Shown: positions 35,260 to 46,599, numbered from the stretch's first letter. The stretch: 64,000 nucleotides of DNA from Coenobita brevimanus (GCA_032717465.1 CM064669.1:42973853-43037852), one strand, 5' to 3'. Numbers and translations: made by a program. The notes: generated by a model not told the origin, from the letters alone.

Positions 35260-35965
35260 TTTTGTCCAGACTGGACCAGAGTGTTGTGTCCGTGAGCGTT
35301 GCCGGTACGGTATGTTCTAAAAGTAAAACGGAGACAAGGGTAGTGATGCATGGTTGTTGAGGCAGAAGGGCACTCCTGGTGGATTATGCTGGTGACTTGA
35401 ATTTGTTAAAGGTACTTAATACCTCGGTGCAGTAATAAAAGAAGTAAATGTACCATGGAAGTGGAAGGCAGATTGGTACAGGAAAGAAATGAGGCTGGGG
35501 CTATACAGACCCTGATACAAAGCACAGGTCTGAATGGATGCTGCACTAGGATTGTGTAATGATGTGTTAGTGTTTACATTAATGCATTGGTGTGAGACTG
35601 TGGAATGAGCCCGAAAAGCCACTATGAGGTTTAATGGGATTCTGAGGAATGGAGTGGAGTGCGCAAAGTGGATAGGATGAGAAATATGTAATTAGAAAAC
35701 CACAGTGAACGAAGTCAGATGATAGCAGGGTAGAGGACTGTTTTTACATGGTATGGTCTAATGAATTGATGGATATAGTTGGGGTAATGGAAAGGGTACA
35801 TGTGCGTGAGTTGAAGGTTGGAGGCACCGTGGCAGATCAGGAAGAAAATGGATATGTTGCAAAACAATGCGAGAAAGCGAGGTATGGATGTTAATGAGCC
35901 TAAGGAACTGACAGGAGATCGAACTGGTTATATAGATTACTCGTATGTACAGAGAAGCACATGGC
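35260..35965 (+). pseudogene. Highly decayed LINE C-terminal region
   Basis: The plus strand, read across frames, gives DVLVFTLMHWCET (about 35550-35590), MRFNGILRNGVE (about 35626-35660), DRMRNMYVIRKT-like text and RKKMDMLQNNARKRGMDVN with EPKELTGDRT (about 35838-35918). This order matches the RT thumb and C-terminal 'RKRWMD...ARELARDR' segment of RTE-like LINEs. Several frameshifts and stops separate the blocks, and no RT core is readable. It is an old relic; the family could differ from LINE A and from the 55 kb element. Confidence 0.5.
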
Positions 35966-36285
35966 AAAGGTCGGGCATCATTCTTTACACTTGACAGCCA
36001 ATGTACTGACTATCGGGCAAGTGTGCGTGAAGCTACATCATTAACGAAAAATATCAACCAACAAAATATGTAGCGATGGTCAGTCTGTGAGGTGAAGCCA
36101 TGATTCCAGGGAGTTGAATGATATGCGAAAGATTGCGTGGTCCATTTAATTGGTCACGCTGTTCGTGTTTCCAAAGTTTTATTACTATCTCTTCTTCAAC
36201 CATATTAGGTGGGGAAAAAGTCACGATGATGATGATGATACGAGCTACACACCAAAAACAATAGATCCCATACACTAACAGCGTG
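35966..36285. other. No recognised feature
   Basis: Includes a short (GAT)n run near 36225-36240. Nothing else recognised. Confidence 0.4.
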
Positions 36286-36289
36286 TTTC

Positions 36290-36769
36290 AGATGACAAAA
36301 CGTGCACAAACTTTCTCTCTACTTACGTCACCTGCCTACCACTCCTGTCCTTCAGTGTCTACATGCCCACTTTACTGTCTCTCCCAGTTTCGAAGTCTAC
36401 CCATCCCTACTTCTCTCCTTCCCTCTCTCTCTTCCCTACCTATCCTACCCCTACCTGTAGCCTCCCTTCCGCTTCTCTTCCCTATACCTCAATCCTTCCT
36501 GTCATCTCCTCTTCCTTACTTCTCCCATCCCTACCTGTTACCTTCCCTACCCCAATCCTACCTCTCTCCTCCCCTTCCTCTTCTCTTCCCTACCACTCCC
36601 ATCCCTAACTGTTACCTTCCCTTCCTCTTTCCTTCCCTAACTCTAACCTTCCATATTTCTCCCCGTGCCTACCTCTCGCCTTCTCTATCTCTCATTTTCC
36701 TTACATCTCAACTTCCTTTACCTATCCCCTTCCACTGCTTACTACTTTCCCCAACTTCCACAACTTCCT

Positions 36770-36852
<83 letters not shown>
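36290..36852 (+). repeat. Pyrimidine-rich degenerate repeat ending in (CT)n
   Basis: The plus strand cycles through variants of CTCTTCCCTACC, CCCATCCCTACCTG and TTACCTTCCCTAC at uneven spacing (36360-36770). A perfect CT run follows at 36773-36852. The 195-codon frame is a Ser/Pro/Leu composition artefact. Confidence 0.8.
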
Positions 36853-36855
<3 letters not shown>

Positions 36856-37009
36856 GTCTACAACCAATGATTACTGACAGACCATTCATGCATGCAGGTT
36901 ATGGTGCACAGTGTTAATTGCAGGTCAGACGCTGCACAGTACGTCTTGTTTAATGACCTGAGGGGGTCGGTGGTGGTGGTGGGAATGGCTTCTAAGTTAT
37001 GAGTGGTGG

Positions 37010-37172
37010 AGGTACAGTCGCCAAACTTTCCACCTGGGCCACCTAGCCGCGAGAGGTGGTAACGGGTGTTGGCAACAGTGTGTCTGTTTGTGTGTACATG
37101 TTCGACGAAAGTTCGGATCATCAACTCTCTTCGTCCATAGTGAACCTCAGTCAGAGTCAGAGTTCATCCCAT
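37010..37172 (+). repeat. Inverted repeat pair, left arm
   Basis: About 160 bases that recur in reverse at 39150-39320. Shared text includes CGCCAAACTTTCCACCTGGG, CCACCT, GGCAACAGTGT, TGTGTGTACATG, TCGACGAAAGTTCG and CAGAGTTCATCCCA. Arms are roughly 80-85% alike with a spacer of about 2 kb. Probably two head-to-head copies of one repeat, or the long inverted ends of a decayed DNA element. Confidence 0.8.
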
Positions 37173-37225
37173 AGATGGCTGGGTACGGAGTTGGGTGGGG
37201 AGAAAAATGTCTCAGGAGTAAGGCG

Positions 37226-37335
37226 GATCTTGCATCGGCCCAGCCAGTTGCATGAGACTGGTCGCATAGAGAACTGTTGTGTGCCACAAGTCGCGCTGAC
37301 CAAGGCCAAATAAATGACTACAGTATATAAATTTT
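37226..37335 (+). repeat. Inner inverted repeat pair, left arm
   Basis: Shares CTGGTCGCAT, GTTGYGTGCCACA and GACCAAGGYCAAAT with the reverse complement of 37925-38045. Both arms run into AT-rich DNA toward each other. The spacer holds SINE-3, repeat Y copy 2 and a small tandem duplication. It may be the terminal inverted repeats of a DNA transposon. Confidence 0.65.
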
Positions 37336-37382
37336 ATAATAAGGTAATATATATAATGTGATATAAATATATACTATAATAT

Positions 37383-37616
37383 ATAATACATCCATCCACC
37401 CATCCATCATCTAATCCTACGTTGCCCCATGAGGAGCGTAGGAGCCCGGGGCTAGGAAGGTTGGTCCTGGCATTCACGATGAGAGTGACCAGCCTCACTC
37501 ATCCCTGAGTGGCATTACGTGAGCAATAAACTCCAACCACCCCTTGGATATAAACCTTCACCGGCTCAATCCGATTGGAGCACCTTATTACCCACTAAAC
37601 CACCAGGAGCCAAAAT
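37383..37616 (-). mobile_element. SINE-3 (tRNA-derived, minus strand)
   Basis: On the minus strand TGGTTTAGTGGG (plus 37591-37602) fits the A-box consensus perfectly. GGTTTATATCC (plus 37547-37557) is a B-box with two changes, 33 bases away. The head begins GGCTCCTGGTGGTTTAGTGG, and a unique body of about 150 bases follows. This matches RNA polymerase III promoter layout in tRNA-derived SINEs. There is no second copy in the window. Confidence 0.65.
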
Positions 37617-37620
37617 TTGG

Positions 37621-37700
37621 CCATATGGTTACCACCCAGCGTAGTAAATGGTTTTCTGGTGTACAGGAAACCATTTGGCTTGTCACTCAGTGTAGAGTCA
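37621..37700 (+). repeat. Dispersed repeat Y, copy 2
   Basis: Shares ATATGGTTACCACCCAGCG, TAAATGGTTTTCTGG, TACAGGAAACCATTTGGCTT and GTCACTCAGTGTA with the copies at 20354 and 57251. It lies directly beside the promoter end of SINE-3. Confidence 0.8.
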
Positions 37701-37815
37701 CCCACAGGCAGAAGGAAGAGGAAAGAATAAAAGGAAAGAAAAGAAGACACAAAAGGGAGTGTAAAGTCACCTGCAGGCAGAAGAAAGAGGAAAGAATAAA
37801 GGAAAGAAAGACAGA
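37696..37815 (+). repeat. 69-bp tandem duplication
   Basis: Units start at 37696 and 37765 with AGTCACCYRCAGGCAGAAG and AGGAAAGAATAAA. The second is partial. Confidence 0.85.
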
Positions 37816-37924
37816 AGAGGATGGATGGAAAGAAGGATGGAGGAGAGGAAAGGGCAGACACCCGAGAGCAGCACTACATCAAGTGAGTGGATGGTGAGCG
37901 CCCCCACCTACCACATTAATATGT

Positions 37925-38045
37925 AATACAATAATATATATTATACTAATTTGACCTTGGTCCGTGCAACCTGTGGCACGCAACAATTCCATGCGACCGG
38001 TTCCCTGCAGCTGGTCGAGCCGGTGGGAGAGCTGCTTAAGGGGAG
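37925..38045 (-). repeat. Inner inverted repeat pair, right arm
   Basis: Reverse complement reads GGTCGCATGGAATTGTTGCG, TGCCACAGGTTGCACGGACC, AAGGTCAAATTAGTATA, matching 37226-37335. Confidence 0.65.
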
Positions 38046-38090
38046 AGCTTGGCATGGTGAATGTCAAGGCAGGCGCCGGAAGGTGGGGGG

Positions 38091-39149
38091 GGGGGGGGTT
38101 ACATTATCCGTACCGCCAGTGATAATAATTGCCGAACTAGTAGCATTCTACTAAATATTTGCATTCTTAACTAAACATATATATATATATTTTTTTTACA
38201 TTGTTAGCGTAACATGTTAATGCAATACATATACTGGAATCGCTCCAAGCCTTTCTCTCTCTCTCACTCCCTTATATCAATAATTCCATTACATAGGGTT
38301 ATCACTTGATACCATTATCAGTATAAGTTGAAGAGCAATGCATTTATCTAACATATACGTTCAGTTACAAGTAAGATTACCTGCCATATTCACATTATGA
38401 ATGTCACTGACCAATAAATATTAGGATGATGTTCACACACTGTTCACGGTTGCTTATTTCCTCGTTGGTGGTACTTCAGGCAGATTTTTTGTGTTCTGTG
38501 GTGCACCACGAAGAGGTAGGAGGTTAAAATACCGTCACCTCAACAGGCAAAGAGTTTATGCATACTGTTGTCGAATGTGGCTATTATATCAGCTATGATA
38601 ATGACTTACCGTATCATATTTCATATGACTATGGTCATTACAGCACACCTTTATAGTCCATTCATCTAATGAATTACTGAATTACACATTACATTGTGAG
38701 CGGTGCCGCTTATGTGTGAGGTCACACATTTACCTCCGATATCTACAGTTCCTATCTCTCCTACTTAGTTTAAATTAATATCCTCCTAATCAGTAATACT
38801 GTAACGATTAATGACCTAACTTATCTAATCATGTCTCGGATCAAGAATGGTATTTCAATAGGTTTGAGACCGGCCCAGGACTGGCGAAATGCAAAACGAA
38901 CAGTCAGACACCGGTATCTATTTTTCTACCGTAAGGGCTGGTCACACGGTTCTTCCCCCCAATATTCAGCAGACAATTTTAAGCCGTGGATTTATCATGT
39001 AGTAATAAAAAAGAATGCGTTTATAAATATGTAATATATGTAAAGATGCGGTCTTTTCGATTATTTTACTTATTGTTTTCAATACTCGCATTATCCAATA
39101 CTTTCAAGAAGCTCCTTTGAAATTCTATCGGCTATAATTGTCGACTGAA
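38091..39149. other. No recognised feature
   Basis: A short TA run (38177-38190) and AT-rich sequence. Near 38935-38965, GGGCTGGTCACACGG echoes the CGCATGG/CACGG words of the inner inverted repeats, possibly a related transposon end. No gene. Confidence 0.4.
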
Positions 39150-39320
39150 TATTGGGATGAACTCTGACTAAGGTTCACAACGGAAGACGAGAGCTGATGA
39201 TGCGAACTTTCGTCGAGCATGTACACACGAAGAAACAGATACACTGTTGCCAGCGCCCGTTACCCGCCTCTCGCTGCCAGGTGGCCCAGGTGGAAAGTTT
39301 GGCGACTGTACACTATATCC
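39150..39320 (-). repeat. Inverted repeat pair, right arm
   Basis: Reverse-oriented partner of 37010-37172. The short minus-strand frame 39168-39359 lies in it but is not preserved in the partner. Confidence 0.8.
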
Positions 39321-39439
39321 CTCCCACTCTGCCTCGCACATCCTACTTACCTTGTTCACCTGACCTCATTCACCTCAGTCCTTGTTCATACTCCACTCAT
39401 TTCGTATGCTTTGCTCGTTACCTTTGCTTTGTCTGATGC

Positions 39440-39441
<2 letters not shown>

Positions 39442-39508
<67 letters not shown>
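39442..39508. repeat. (CA)n microsatellite
   Basis: Perfect CA run of 67 bases followed by a T run. Confidence 0.99.
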
Positions 39509-39510
<2 letters not shown>

Positions 39511-39699
39511 TTTTTTGTACATACCATGCAGTAAATTATACTATTTAGTATCTTCATTAATGTACTAATGTCATTTACGTTATGTGGTAGCGGTTAATAT
39601 TTGGGTTTGTTTCCCCATAATAAGAACTTATTTCGCATACGTCTAATTGTTTTAAGTAGTCCGTTACTATTACGATGTATTCTTGTTCCCTGGACAGTT

Positions 39700-39945
39700 C
39701 TCATGATGGTGGGAGATTCACGCAATCCCGAAGTGTGAATGAGATATGTACTGAAACATTCCAGCGATCTCGGGATCTTCATGTAATCCCGGGACATTTG
39801 GGAATCCTGGGAAATTCCCGCAACCTCTAGCTTGCTTGCGTCTCACGTCATTTGCAACGGGAATATCCCGAGACAAGTGCCGTATATCTCGGAAAAATAA
39901 CGGGATCCCGGGATCTCATTTGATGAACCCTACTTTACACCGTGT
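39700..39945. repeat. CCCGGGAT-rich segment
   Basis: Repeated ATCCCGGGA, ATCTCGGGAT, GGGAATCCTGGGA, GGGAATATCCCGAG and GGGATCCCGGGATC words within 240 bases, many self-complementary. Read from the right, the minus strand starts AGGGTTCATCAAATGAGATC. This recalls subterminal repeats of hAT-type elements, but I find no opposite end or target duplication. Confidence 0.5.
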
Positions 39946-40500
39946 TGCGCCTCTTTAATTCAGTTCCCAGCGCCGATAAAAATACATACGTTTTAGGACA
40001 TGCAGCCGATGTGTATATATTATTTCAATGACAATACCGTAATTAAACACCCCGTACCCTGTTAACTTTGGTCCCAGTGGCCTGTGAATTTGGACACGAA
40101 TGACAAACTAACTGTACAAAACGACCATAAATATATTGCCATTTTAGCCATCACCTGCAACCTGTGTATTGTATAACTGCGGTCATTATTTATATTCCCC
40201 TCCCAGTGTACGGAGAGAACAGGAGGGAGGGAAGGAGGGAGAAGGGGTACAGAGGGGATAGAGAGGAGTAAGTAATTGGAGGCAGGAAAGTACAAGGATG
40301 GAGGTAAGTGCAAACAAGGAGGAATTAAGTCCAAGGAGAGAGGGAGGACGAGCAGAGAGGAATATTGTGGTGTTTAAGCTGCAGCCACCGTTGCGCATCA
40401 GTCATCAGGCCACACTATGTGACTCTGCATACGTAAAATTAACCAGTTCAACACCACGACTTATTTTAAAACCTTCTACAGTTGGGTGATGCCTTTTGTA
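39946..40500. other. No recognised feature
   Basis: Contains a short purine-rich stretch (40205-40265). No gene recognised. Confidence 0.4.
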
Positions 40501-42000
40501 TTCTTTCTAACTCCAAACAGTTTTATTTAGCTTAAGGGAGACCTCATAAAGTGAAGGGGTTATTGAAGGCACAACTGTAACCTGCCGGGTTCAAAAGACC
40601 TCTCCTAAGCTGAATAAATTCTTATAGAGTTGACATAAAATACAATATTGCTACGTCACCGGAATAAAGGTGTTACTCTGCCTCCAGCGACTTAGTAAAC
40701 ACTGGAGAAGGCAGTGATGTGGTTAAATATAGTTTCTATTTACACTTTTATATCCTGATTTCTCTTCCTCGACTGAATAACATCGTCTGGTAATATTACA
40801 AGAATAAGGTTAAATCTTCGTTTCATGGGACTGACGGGGTCAAACTGATCTCTCTGTCAAGGTCTGAGGATATCTTTACACTTTGCTTCATACAACTTTT
40901 GGCCACATTCATAGCTGGCTTGGGAGGTATCGTAACACATCTTCCTAACCGATCTAATTTGCATATTACCACCTGATCTCATATGTTACTGATGAAAACT
41001 GTGTCGATGTAAGAAAGATATCAAATGCTTCCAACATGATTTTAAAGAGGAACATATAAATTAACCGGCCAAGAAAGGGCACAAGAGAGAGTTCCTATGC
41101 ATGCAATTATACGGCCAATATTCCCTCTATATCCCCTACACTACCCCATCCGCCTGTCGTATTTTAAATGGATTTACACATTTTTTTAACGCCTCTTCCT
41201 TAAGAGTTTTTTTGGCACAAAACACTTAAATATTCTCCAGTACGTTACTTAAATAAACTATGTCGACTAAACGATACACATGACATATAATACTACAGTG
41301 TAAAAAACAAAATAAATTGCTAAGGAAGAGGTGCTGAGAAGCCTCCTATACCACCTGGAATACGGTCCCCCTCTTCATCTCAGTCAACAGTCCTGCATAT
41401 TTGCCTTAACTCTTTCACTGTGAAGAAGAATATATATTACACTGGTGGTATCCCCACACTGTTTTATTCAGCTCATGGGACACTGTTGGAAATGGCAGGG
41501 TAAGATATTATCTTCATTAATCCCTTCGCTACTACAGGTCCTTCCCGACATGAAAAAATCGTCTGGTGGAAGCGGGATTGAAATATTAGAGATGTCATTG
41601 TAGTTACAGTTATTCCCGAAACTATGACAACTTTTTTATTCTGACTACCAACAGAAGAATCTAGTGAACTTTCGAAGGAGCCTCGAGTGTGACTGGATTA
41701 ATGAAATTTGCAACCTGATTACCTCAGTCCCTTCAGCTGAATAAAATCGCCTGGAAACAGCAAGACTGAAAGAAGAGACTTCAGGCTCCTATGACTCATT
41801 CTCAGCTGCACAATGCATCGCGTGGCATGAACTATAACAGAATACTTGAGTTGTCCCGTCCATGAGAAAGTCAATGGTGCCACTATCAACACACTGAACT
41901 TCCTACACTCTCCCAACTGAATAAAATCGTCTGGTGTTCAGCTGGAAACGAATTCTAATTTGTCCCGACCACCAGAGCGTTAAGGGGAGATTCTCAGGCC
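40501..42000 (+). repeat. R1 degenerate repeat cluster
   Basis: Clear cores at 40771-40791 (GACTGAATAACATCGTCTGG), 41548-41566 (ATGAAAAAATCGTCTGG), 41735-41753 (GCTGAATAAAATCGCCTGG) and 41915-41935 (AACTGAATAAAATCGTCTGG), with a weaker one at 40610. The last three are spaced about 180 bases. Each is preceded by words such as CCCTTCRCT or ACCTCAGTCCCTTC and followed by RCAAGA or GGAAGC. Non-coding. Confidence 0.75.
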
Positions 42001-42479
42001 ATATTTTATAGGTGAATATGTACCTGAGTTGTACCTTCTATATCGTTTTAGATTCAGTAATTTTTTAAGGCATTATCATAACCAACTCCTTTTCAATCTT
42101 TGGTAGAAACATCATGACATTAGAGATTATAAATATTTTTGGTGAATATTTTCTGAGAAAGTAAAAGCGCTTTTATAAAACATTCAGAGAAAATAATCTT
42201 GTGTATTTCTACAATGCATTCTACCAACACAACAGATAAGACTTTTGGGTAAGTTTATACCCAAGGTTTGTAAATTCATCAAAAAACTTTCCCCCACAAC
42301 TAATTTTTTCTGCAAGAATATGCAAATTGCGAGAAATTGAGGCTAAAAAATAAGCACAGAAAAATCTTTGTATTTCTGAAACTATTGGGAATAATTGTAC
42401 CAAATTTGGACAGCCTGAGTGTGAGTCCTAAACAGTGAATTTCTCCAAGTTACATTCGCTCTCTCTTCCTGCCTCTCCC

Positions 42480-42480
<1 letters not shown>
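42001..42480. other. No recognised feature
   Basis: AT-rich sequence; no gene or repeat recognised. Confidence 0.4.

Positions 42481-42545
<65 letters not shown>
42481..42545. repeat. (CT)n-(CA)n compound microsatellite
   Basis: CT run 42481-42506 passing into a CA run to 42545. Confidence 0.98.
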
Positions 42546-42546
<1 letters not shown>

Positions 42547-42754
42547 CCAGTGAGAACTGAGGATATCCATCAGTCAGCCAGTCACTAAACTGAATATTCC
42601 CATTCTCTGAACACTAAGCATTTGTGAAAACTGCTGTACGTGAGGTTTTGGGGGGAATTTGGTAAAATATGGAAGCCGTCTATATCAGTCGCCTGCTGCG
42701 CGATATTTTTTCTTTTTGCTCACATCATATGATTGCAAATGAAGACTAAAACAA

Positions 42755-42756
<2 letters not shown>

Positions 42757-42816
<60 letters not shown>
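42757..42816. repeat. (TA)n microsatellite
   Basis: Perfect TA run of 60 bases. Confidence 0.99.
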
Positions 42817-42817
<1 letters not shown>

Positions 42818-43285
42818 CATTTTTATGGTGGATTTAGCTTAATATGAGGGCGAAAATAACACTAATCTCTGAATTAACTGAGGTTTCAAATTACTTTCTA
42901 GCCAGAGGATTGCTTATTTGTTTTCAGGTCCCATCCGACAAACACCGGAAGAGACGGTGTCAGAACATAATTTTAAAAATCGAAATAAAATATGTGGAGT
43001 TTTATTTCAGCTATTTTGATGGTTGGAAATGGAAATACAGAAATTAAATTTGATAGTTCAAAACCTGAAAATCGAAAATTTTACCAAAATATGACTGAGA
43101 ATCTCCCCTTAACTTGACTCACTAAAATAACCTCCGTTTTTCCTGACACGGCAAAATGTATCCAGCCGTTTGTCCACCATTACTATACAACAAACTATGC
43201 ACCACAACACTGCTAAATCGATGTATCGTAATAGCAAGTTATTATGAACGTGGTGGACAGAACGGTGACTGTAGGCCAAAGGCTG
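42817..43285. other. No recognised feature
   Basis: AT-rich sequence with one 67-codon frame (42844-43047, +) of no known family. Confidence 0.4.
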
Positions 43286-43289
43286 ATGA

Positions 43290-43820
43290 CGAATGAGAGA
43301 GAAAGAGAGAGAGAGAGAGAGGGAGAGAGAGAAGGCTTGGTTATTGTAGGCAAATGACTAAGGACAAAAGAGAGGCACAAAGGATGAAAGTGACGATTTG
43401 AAGAGAAGCTGTGAGAGGGAGAAGAAAATGGGTAGAGAGAGGGGGGCGGGAAGATGGGGAGAAAAAGAGGGGAGTGAAAGGGAGAGGGACATGAAGGGAG
43501 ATAAAGTGGTGAAAGCAGAGAAAGAAAGAAGAAAAAAGGGGAGCGATAAAGGAGAGTACGGGAATGAAGAAGTGAAAAAAGGAGAGACAATAAAGGAAGG
43601 AGAGAAAGAGAGATAATAAACGGGTGGGGGGGAGGAAAGGATAGAGAATAATGGGGGAGAGAATGGACAGAGAATAAGGGTGAGAAAGAAAGGAGAGATA
43701 CGGGGGGGTGGGGAGAAAGGAGAGATAATAAGAGGGGGGGAGACGAGAGATAATAAGAGGGGGGGAGAAAGGGGAGATAATAAGAGGGAGGGAAAGAAGA
43801 GACGTGGGAAAGGACAGAGA
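43290..43820 (+). repeat. Purine-rich tract with about 31-bp units
   Basis: GA-rich sequence. At 43600-43800 there are repeated GGGGAGATAATAAGAGGG and GGGGGAGAAAGG blocks, roughly 30 bases apart. Confidence 0.8.
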
Positions 43821-44146
43821 AACGAGGTGGTGGTAAGGTGTAGTGTGGTGGTGGAGGTGGGGAAGGTGTAGTGTGGTGATGGTGGGGAGGGTGCAGTGTG
43901 GTGGTGGTGGTGGGGAGGGTGCAGTGTGGTGGTGGTGGTGGGGAGGGTGTAGTGTGATAATGGTGGTGGGAGGGTGTCGTGGGGTGGTGCGAAGGGTGTA
44001 ATGTGGTTGTGGTGGTGGTGGGGAGGGTGTAGAGTGGTGGTGGTGGGGAGGGTGCACTGTGGTGGTGGTGGGGACGGTGTAGGGTGGTGGTGGGGAGGGT
44101 TTAATGTGTTTGTGGGGAGGGTGTAGTGTGGTGGTGATGGGAAGGT
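43820..44146 (+). repeat. G-rich minisatellite (copy 2, left part)
   Basis: About 13 units of the same type as 15295-16505 (GGTGTAGTGTGGTGGTGG then TGGGGAG). It stops at the LINE 3' end; the last nine bases, 44138-44146, are one copy of the inferred target duplication. Confidence 0.95.
44138..44146. repeat. Target-site duplication, left copy
   Basis: TGGGAAGGT, identical to 47810-47818, directly outside the LINE. The word GGGAAGGT also occurs elsewhere in this minisatellite, so chance identity is possible, but the position at both junctions fits. Confidence 0.6.
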
Positions 44147-44167
44147 AGTAGTAGTAGTAGTTGTTCC

Positions 44168-45053
44168 CTAGGCAGTCTGGCCGAACAGCCCTGAGTCCCT
44201 TAGCAAGGCCATGGCCGAGACCGGGCTTTCCCACAGAGCTCTCAAAGAGTGTATGTTGTGTTGTTGGCGTAGGTGATTGTGTGCAATACAGTCTTCCATA
44301 ATGTGCTTAATAGTATGGGGTGCTGTGTTGCATCCTGGACAGGCATCAGCGACGGAGTCATCCAGCCTCTTCTTGTAGCTAAAGAGGGCTGGATGGTGCC
44401 CACATCTCAGCCTGGCCAGGTGGACCCTGTCCTCACGAGAAAGATAGGATTCAGAAAGGTGGATGTCAGGAGGCCGTGCATGCAGCTGTGTGTTGTCTTT
44501 AAGTGACTGAATGGAGCGGCGAGTGATCTGAGTGTGGATATGTTTCTGGAAGCTGGTCTGAGGTGGGCGAGGGGGGAGAGATGACAGTATTTGTGTATGG
44601 TATCGTGTGCTGGGTGTTGTTTTGATGTTCCTTGGTGTGGGTGGATGTGCTGCCATGTACTGTAGTGGATGTTGTGGGTTTGTGGAGGCTGCAGCAAGAA
44701 ACCGGGTGCCTCTCATGTCTAGGTGATCCTTGACTTTGAGGACTTTGGTTTCTTGATGTAGGTGGTCTGTGGGTGTAGTAGCTGTGCAGCCTGTGATTAT
44801 TTTTAGGGCCTTGTTCTGTATGGTCTGTAGAGTGTTGTAGTGTGTTTTGGTCAGGTTAGAAGCCCAGGCAGGGCTTGCATAATTCATCACTGAACGTATG
44901 TATTGTTTGTATACTGTGGTTGTGGTTTCTTTGTTGTGTCCGAATGTTGTATGGGCAAGTGACCTCAAAGCATTGAGTCTTGGTGTTATTTTATTTTTAA
45001 TGTTTGTGATGTGTTGTTTAAATGACATTGATGTATTGTATGTTACACCAAGG

Positions 45054-45114
<61 letters not shown>

Positions 45115-45298
45115 TAGGGGAGTGTTGTTTATGGTGAGGTGTGGGATATGACTGTGTTCTGCTGTCCAGTTTGTGAGAAGAGTCACTGTATATTTGGCTG
45201 GGGCTATTTTGAGCCTGTTTGTGATGAACCATTCGTGTAGTGTGTTGAGGTAAGGTTGAATGATGTTTGCAGCTGTGTTTGCGTTTTGGTGTGTACAA
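44168..45298 (-). pseudogene. LINE RT thumb and C-terminal zinc finger
   Basis: The best-kept frame of the element. A (CA)n-coded His-Thr run (from the GT tract at 45059-45113) is followed by KILGVTYNTSMSFKQHI, ITPRLNALRSLAHTTFG, TVYKQYIRSVMNYASPAWAS and LQTIQNKALKIITG, the usual RT thumb. The C-terminal part has RLRCGHHPALFSYKKRL and CPGCNTAPHTIKHIMEDC, a C-x2-C-x7-H-x4-C finger thought to bind nucleic acid. The stop at 44168 lies about 10 bases before the tail, so the 3' UTR is very short. The methionine at 45298 is not the real start. Confidence 0.85.
45059..45113. repeat. (GT)n microsatellite inside LINE coding sequence
   Basis: A 55-base perfect GT run lying within the RT thumb region, coding His-Thr repeats on the minus strand. 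Confidence 0.98.
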
Positions 45299-46005
45299 GT
45301 GTTATATCATCTGCATAGGAAGCTATGTGTATCTGTGGTGTGTGGGGTGTGGGTACGTTGTGCATGTATAGATTAAAGAGTGTAGGGGACAAAACAGATC
45401 CTTGGGGGACGCCGTTTGTGAAGTTTCTGATGTTAGAAGACTGACCGGCAAATGTTACGTGTGCACATCTGCCTGCTAAGTAGTTGCCAGCCATCTTTTT
45501 GTGTTATTGTGCATGTTTGTGTTGAGTATTTTGTTTGTGAGGTTGTGGCGGGGGATGGCATCAAAGCTTTGCTACTGTCTAGCGTGACTAGAAGTGTTCT
45601 GTGTGGTGGCCTAGCTGAATTCATGCCATCGAAAACTCTCTGTGTAAGGTCTGTAAGAAGGGTGTTTGTGGAGTGTAGTGGCCTAAAGCCATGTTGTGAC
45701 TGGGCTAGGGGAATGTGAGGTGTGACTAGTTGTAGTATCAGTCGTTCAGTGACTTTAGAGGAGGTGCAGAGGAGTGTGGTGGGGCGATGTGAGGTGGGTA
45801 ACGTGGGGTCTTTGTTGGGTTTAGGGATAGTGATGATATTGCCATGCTTCCAGAAGTTGGGTATTATGTTGTGTGAGTAGATGTAGTTTGATATGTTGGT
45901 GAGTGCTTGTATGCCTTGTGGTCCTAGGTGTTTAAGGTGAATGTTGCTTATGTTGTCTGGTCCACAGGCAGATGAGTGTTTGAGGTTGTTAATGATGTGC
46001 TTCAT
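45204..46005 (-). pseudogene. LINE reverse transcriptase core
   Basis: Two frames joined by a frameshift near 45490-45530. The first (46005-45433) has SACGPDNISNIHLKHLGPQG, FWKHGNIITIPKPNKD, the YRPxxLL box changed to HRPTTLL, AQSQHGFRPLHSTNTLLTDL and motif A as LVTLDSSKA. The second (45494-45204) has NGVPQGSVLSPTLFNLYMHN (motif B) and motif C as ASYADDITLV with both aspartates present. So the catalytic residues of motif C survive although the reading frame is broken. Confidence 0.85.
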
Positions 46006-46599
46006 CTGGTTGTATGTGAAAGGTGCGTAGTCTGGGTCTGTGGGGAACTGTCTCTTACGTCTGATGATACGTCGGTCTTTCGGATGGGGGGTTAGATGGC
46101 TGACTTGTGAAAAGTGATTGATGAGAGTGTTTGCTTGCTGTTTGTTTGAGGGTATGGTGTCTGTTGTTGTGATGGCAGGGTGTGATTGTGTGGTGTTGCT
46201 GTTGGAAAGTGTGATACTGTTTAGTGTCTTGTAGAGTTTGCTGATGTTTGTTTTGTGGTCAAGTGTTTGGAGGTAATTTTTCCAGTTTAGTGTTTGCTTT
46301 GTTCTGATATTTTACTGTTTATTTGAGTGTTGATTTCTTTGTATTTGTTGTATGGTGTCTTGTGTATTGGGTGTTGGGGAGTATTGCAGTGTGTCCACGT
46401 TGTCTGATGAGGCCTTGAATTTCTGGTGTGAAGTTGGGGTTGTGTCTCTTTCTGTTGCCTCCTAGGGATGTGTTTTTTGCTCTGCGTTTTTTATGATTGT
46501 ATTGGAAAGTGTGCATAGCGGTGTTGATGTTTGTGATGGGTGTACTGTTTAGTGTTTCGAAATGTTCTGTTTCAGTTACAAAGGCCTCCCAGATTTGGC

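Noticed and set aside
43820..44137. Treating the minisatellite left of the LINE as an independent array
   Set aside because: Its units match those right of the LINE and those of duplication copy 1, so it is one array split by insertion.
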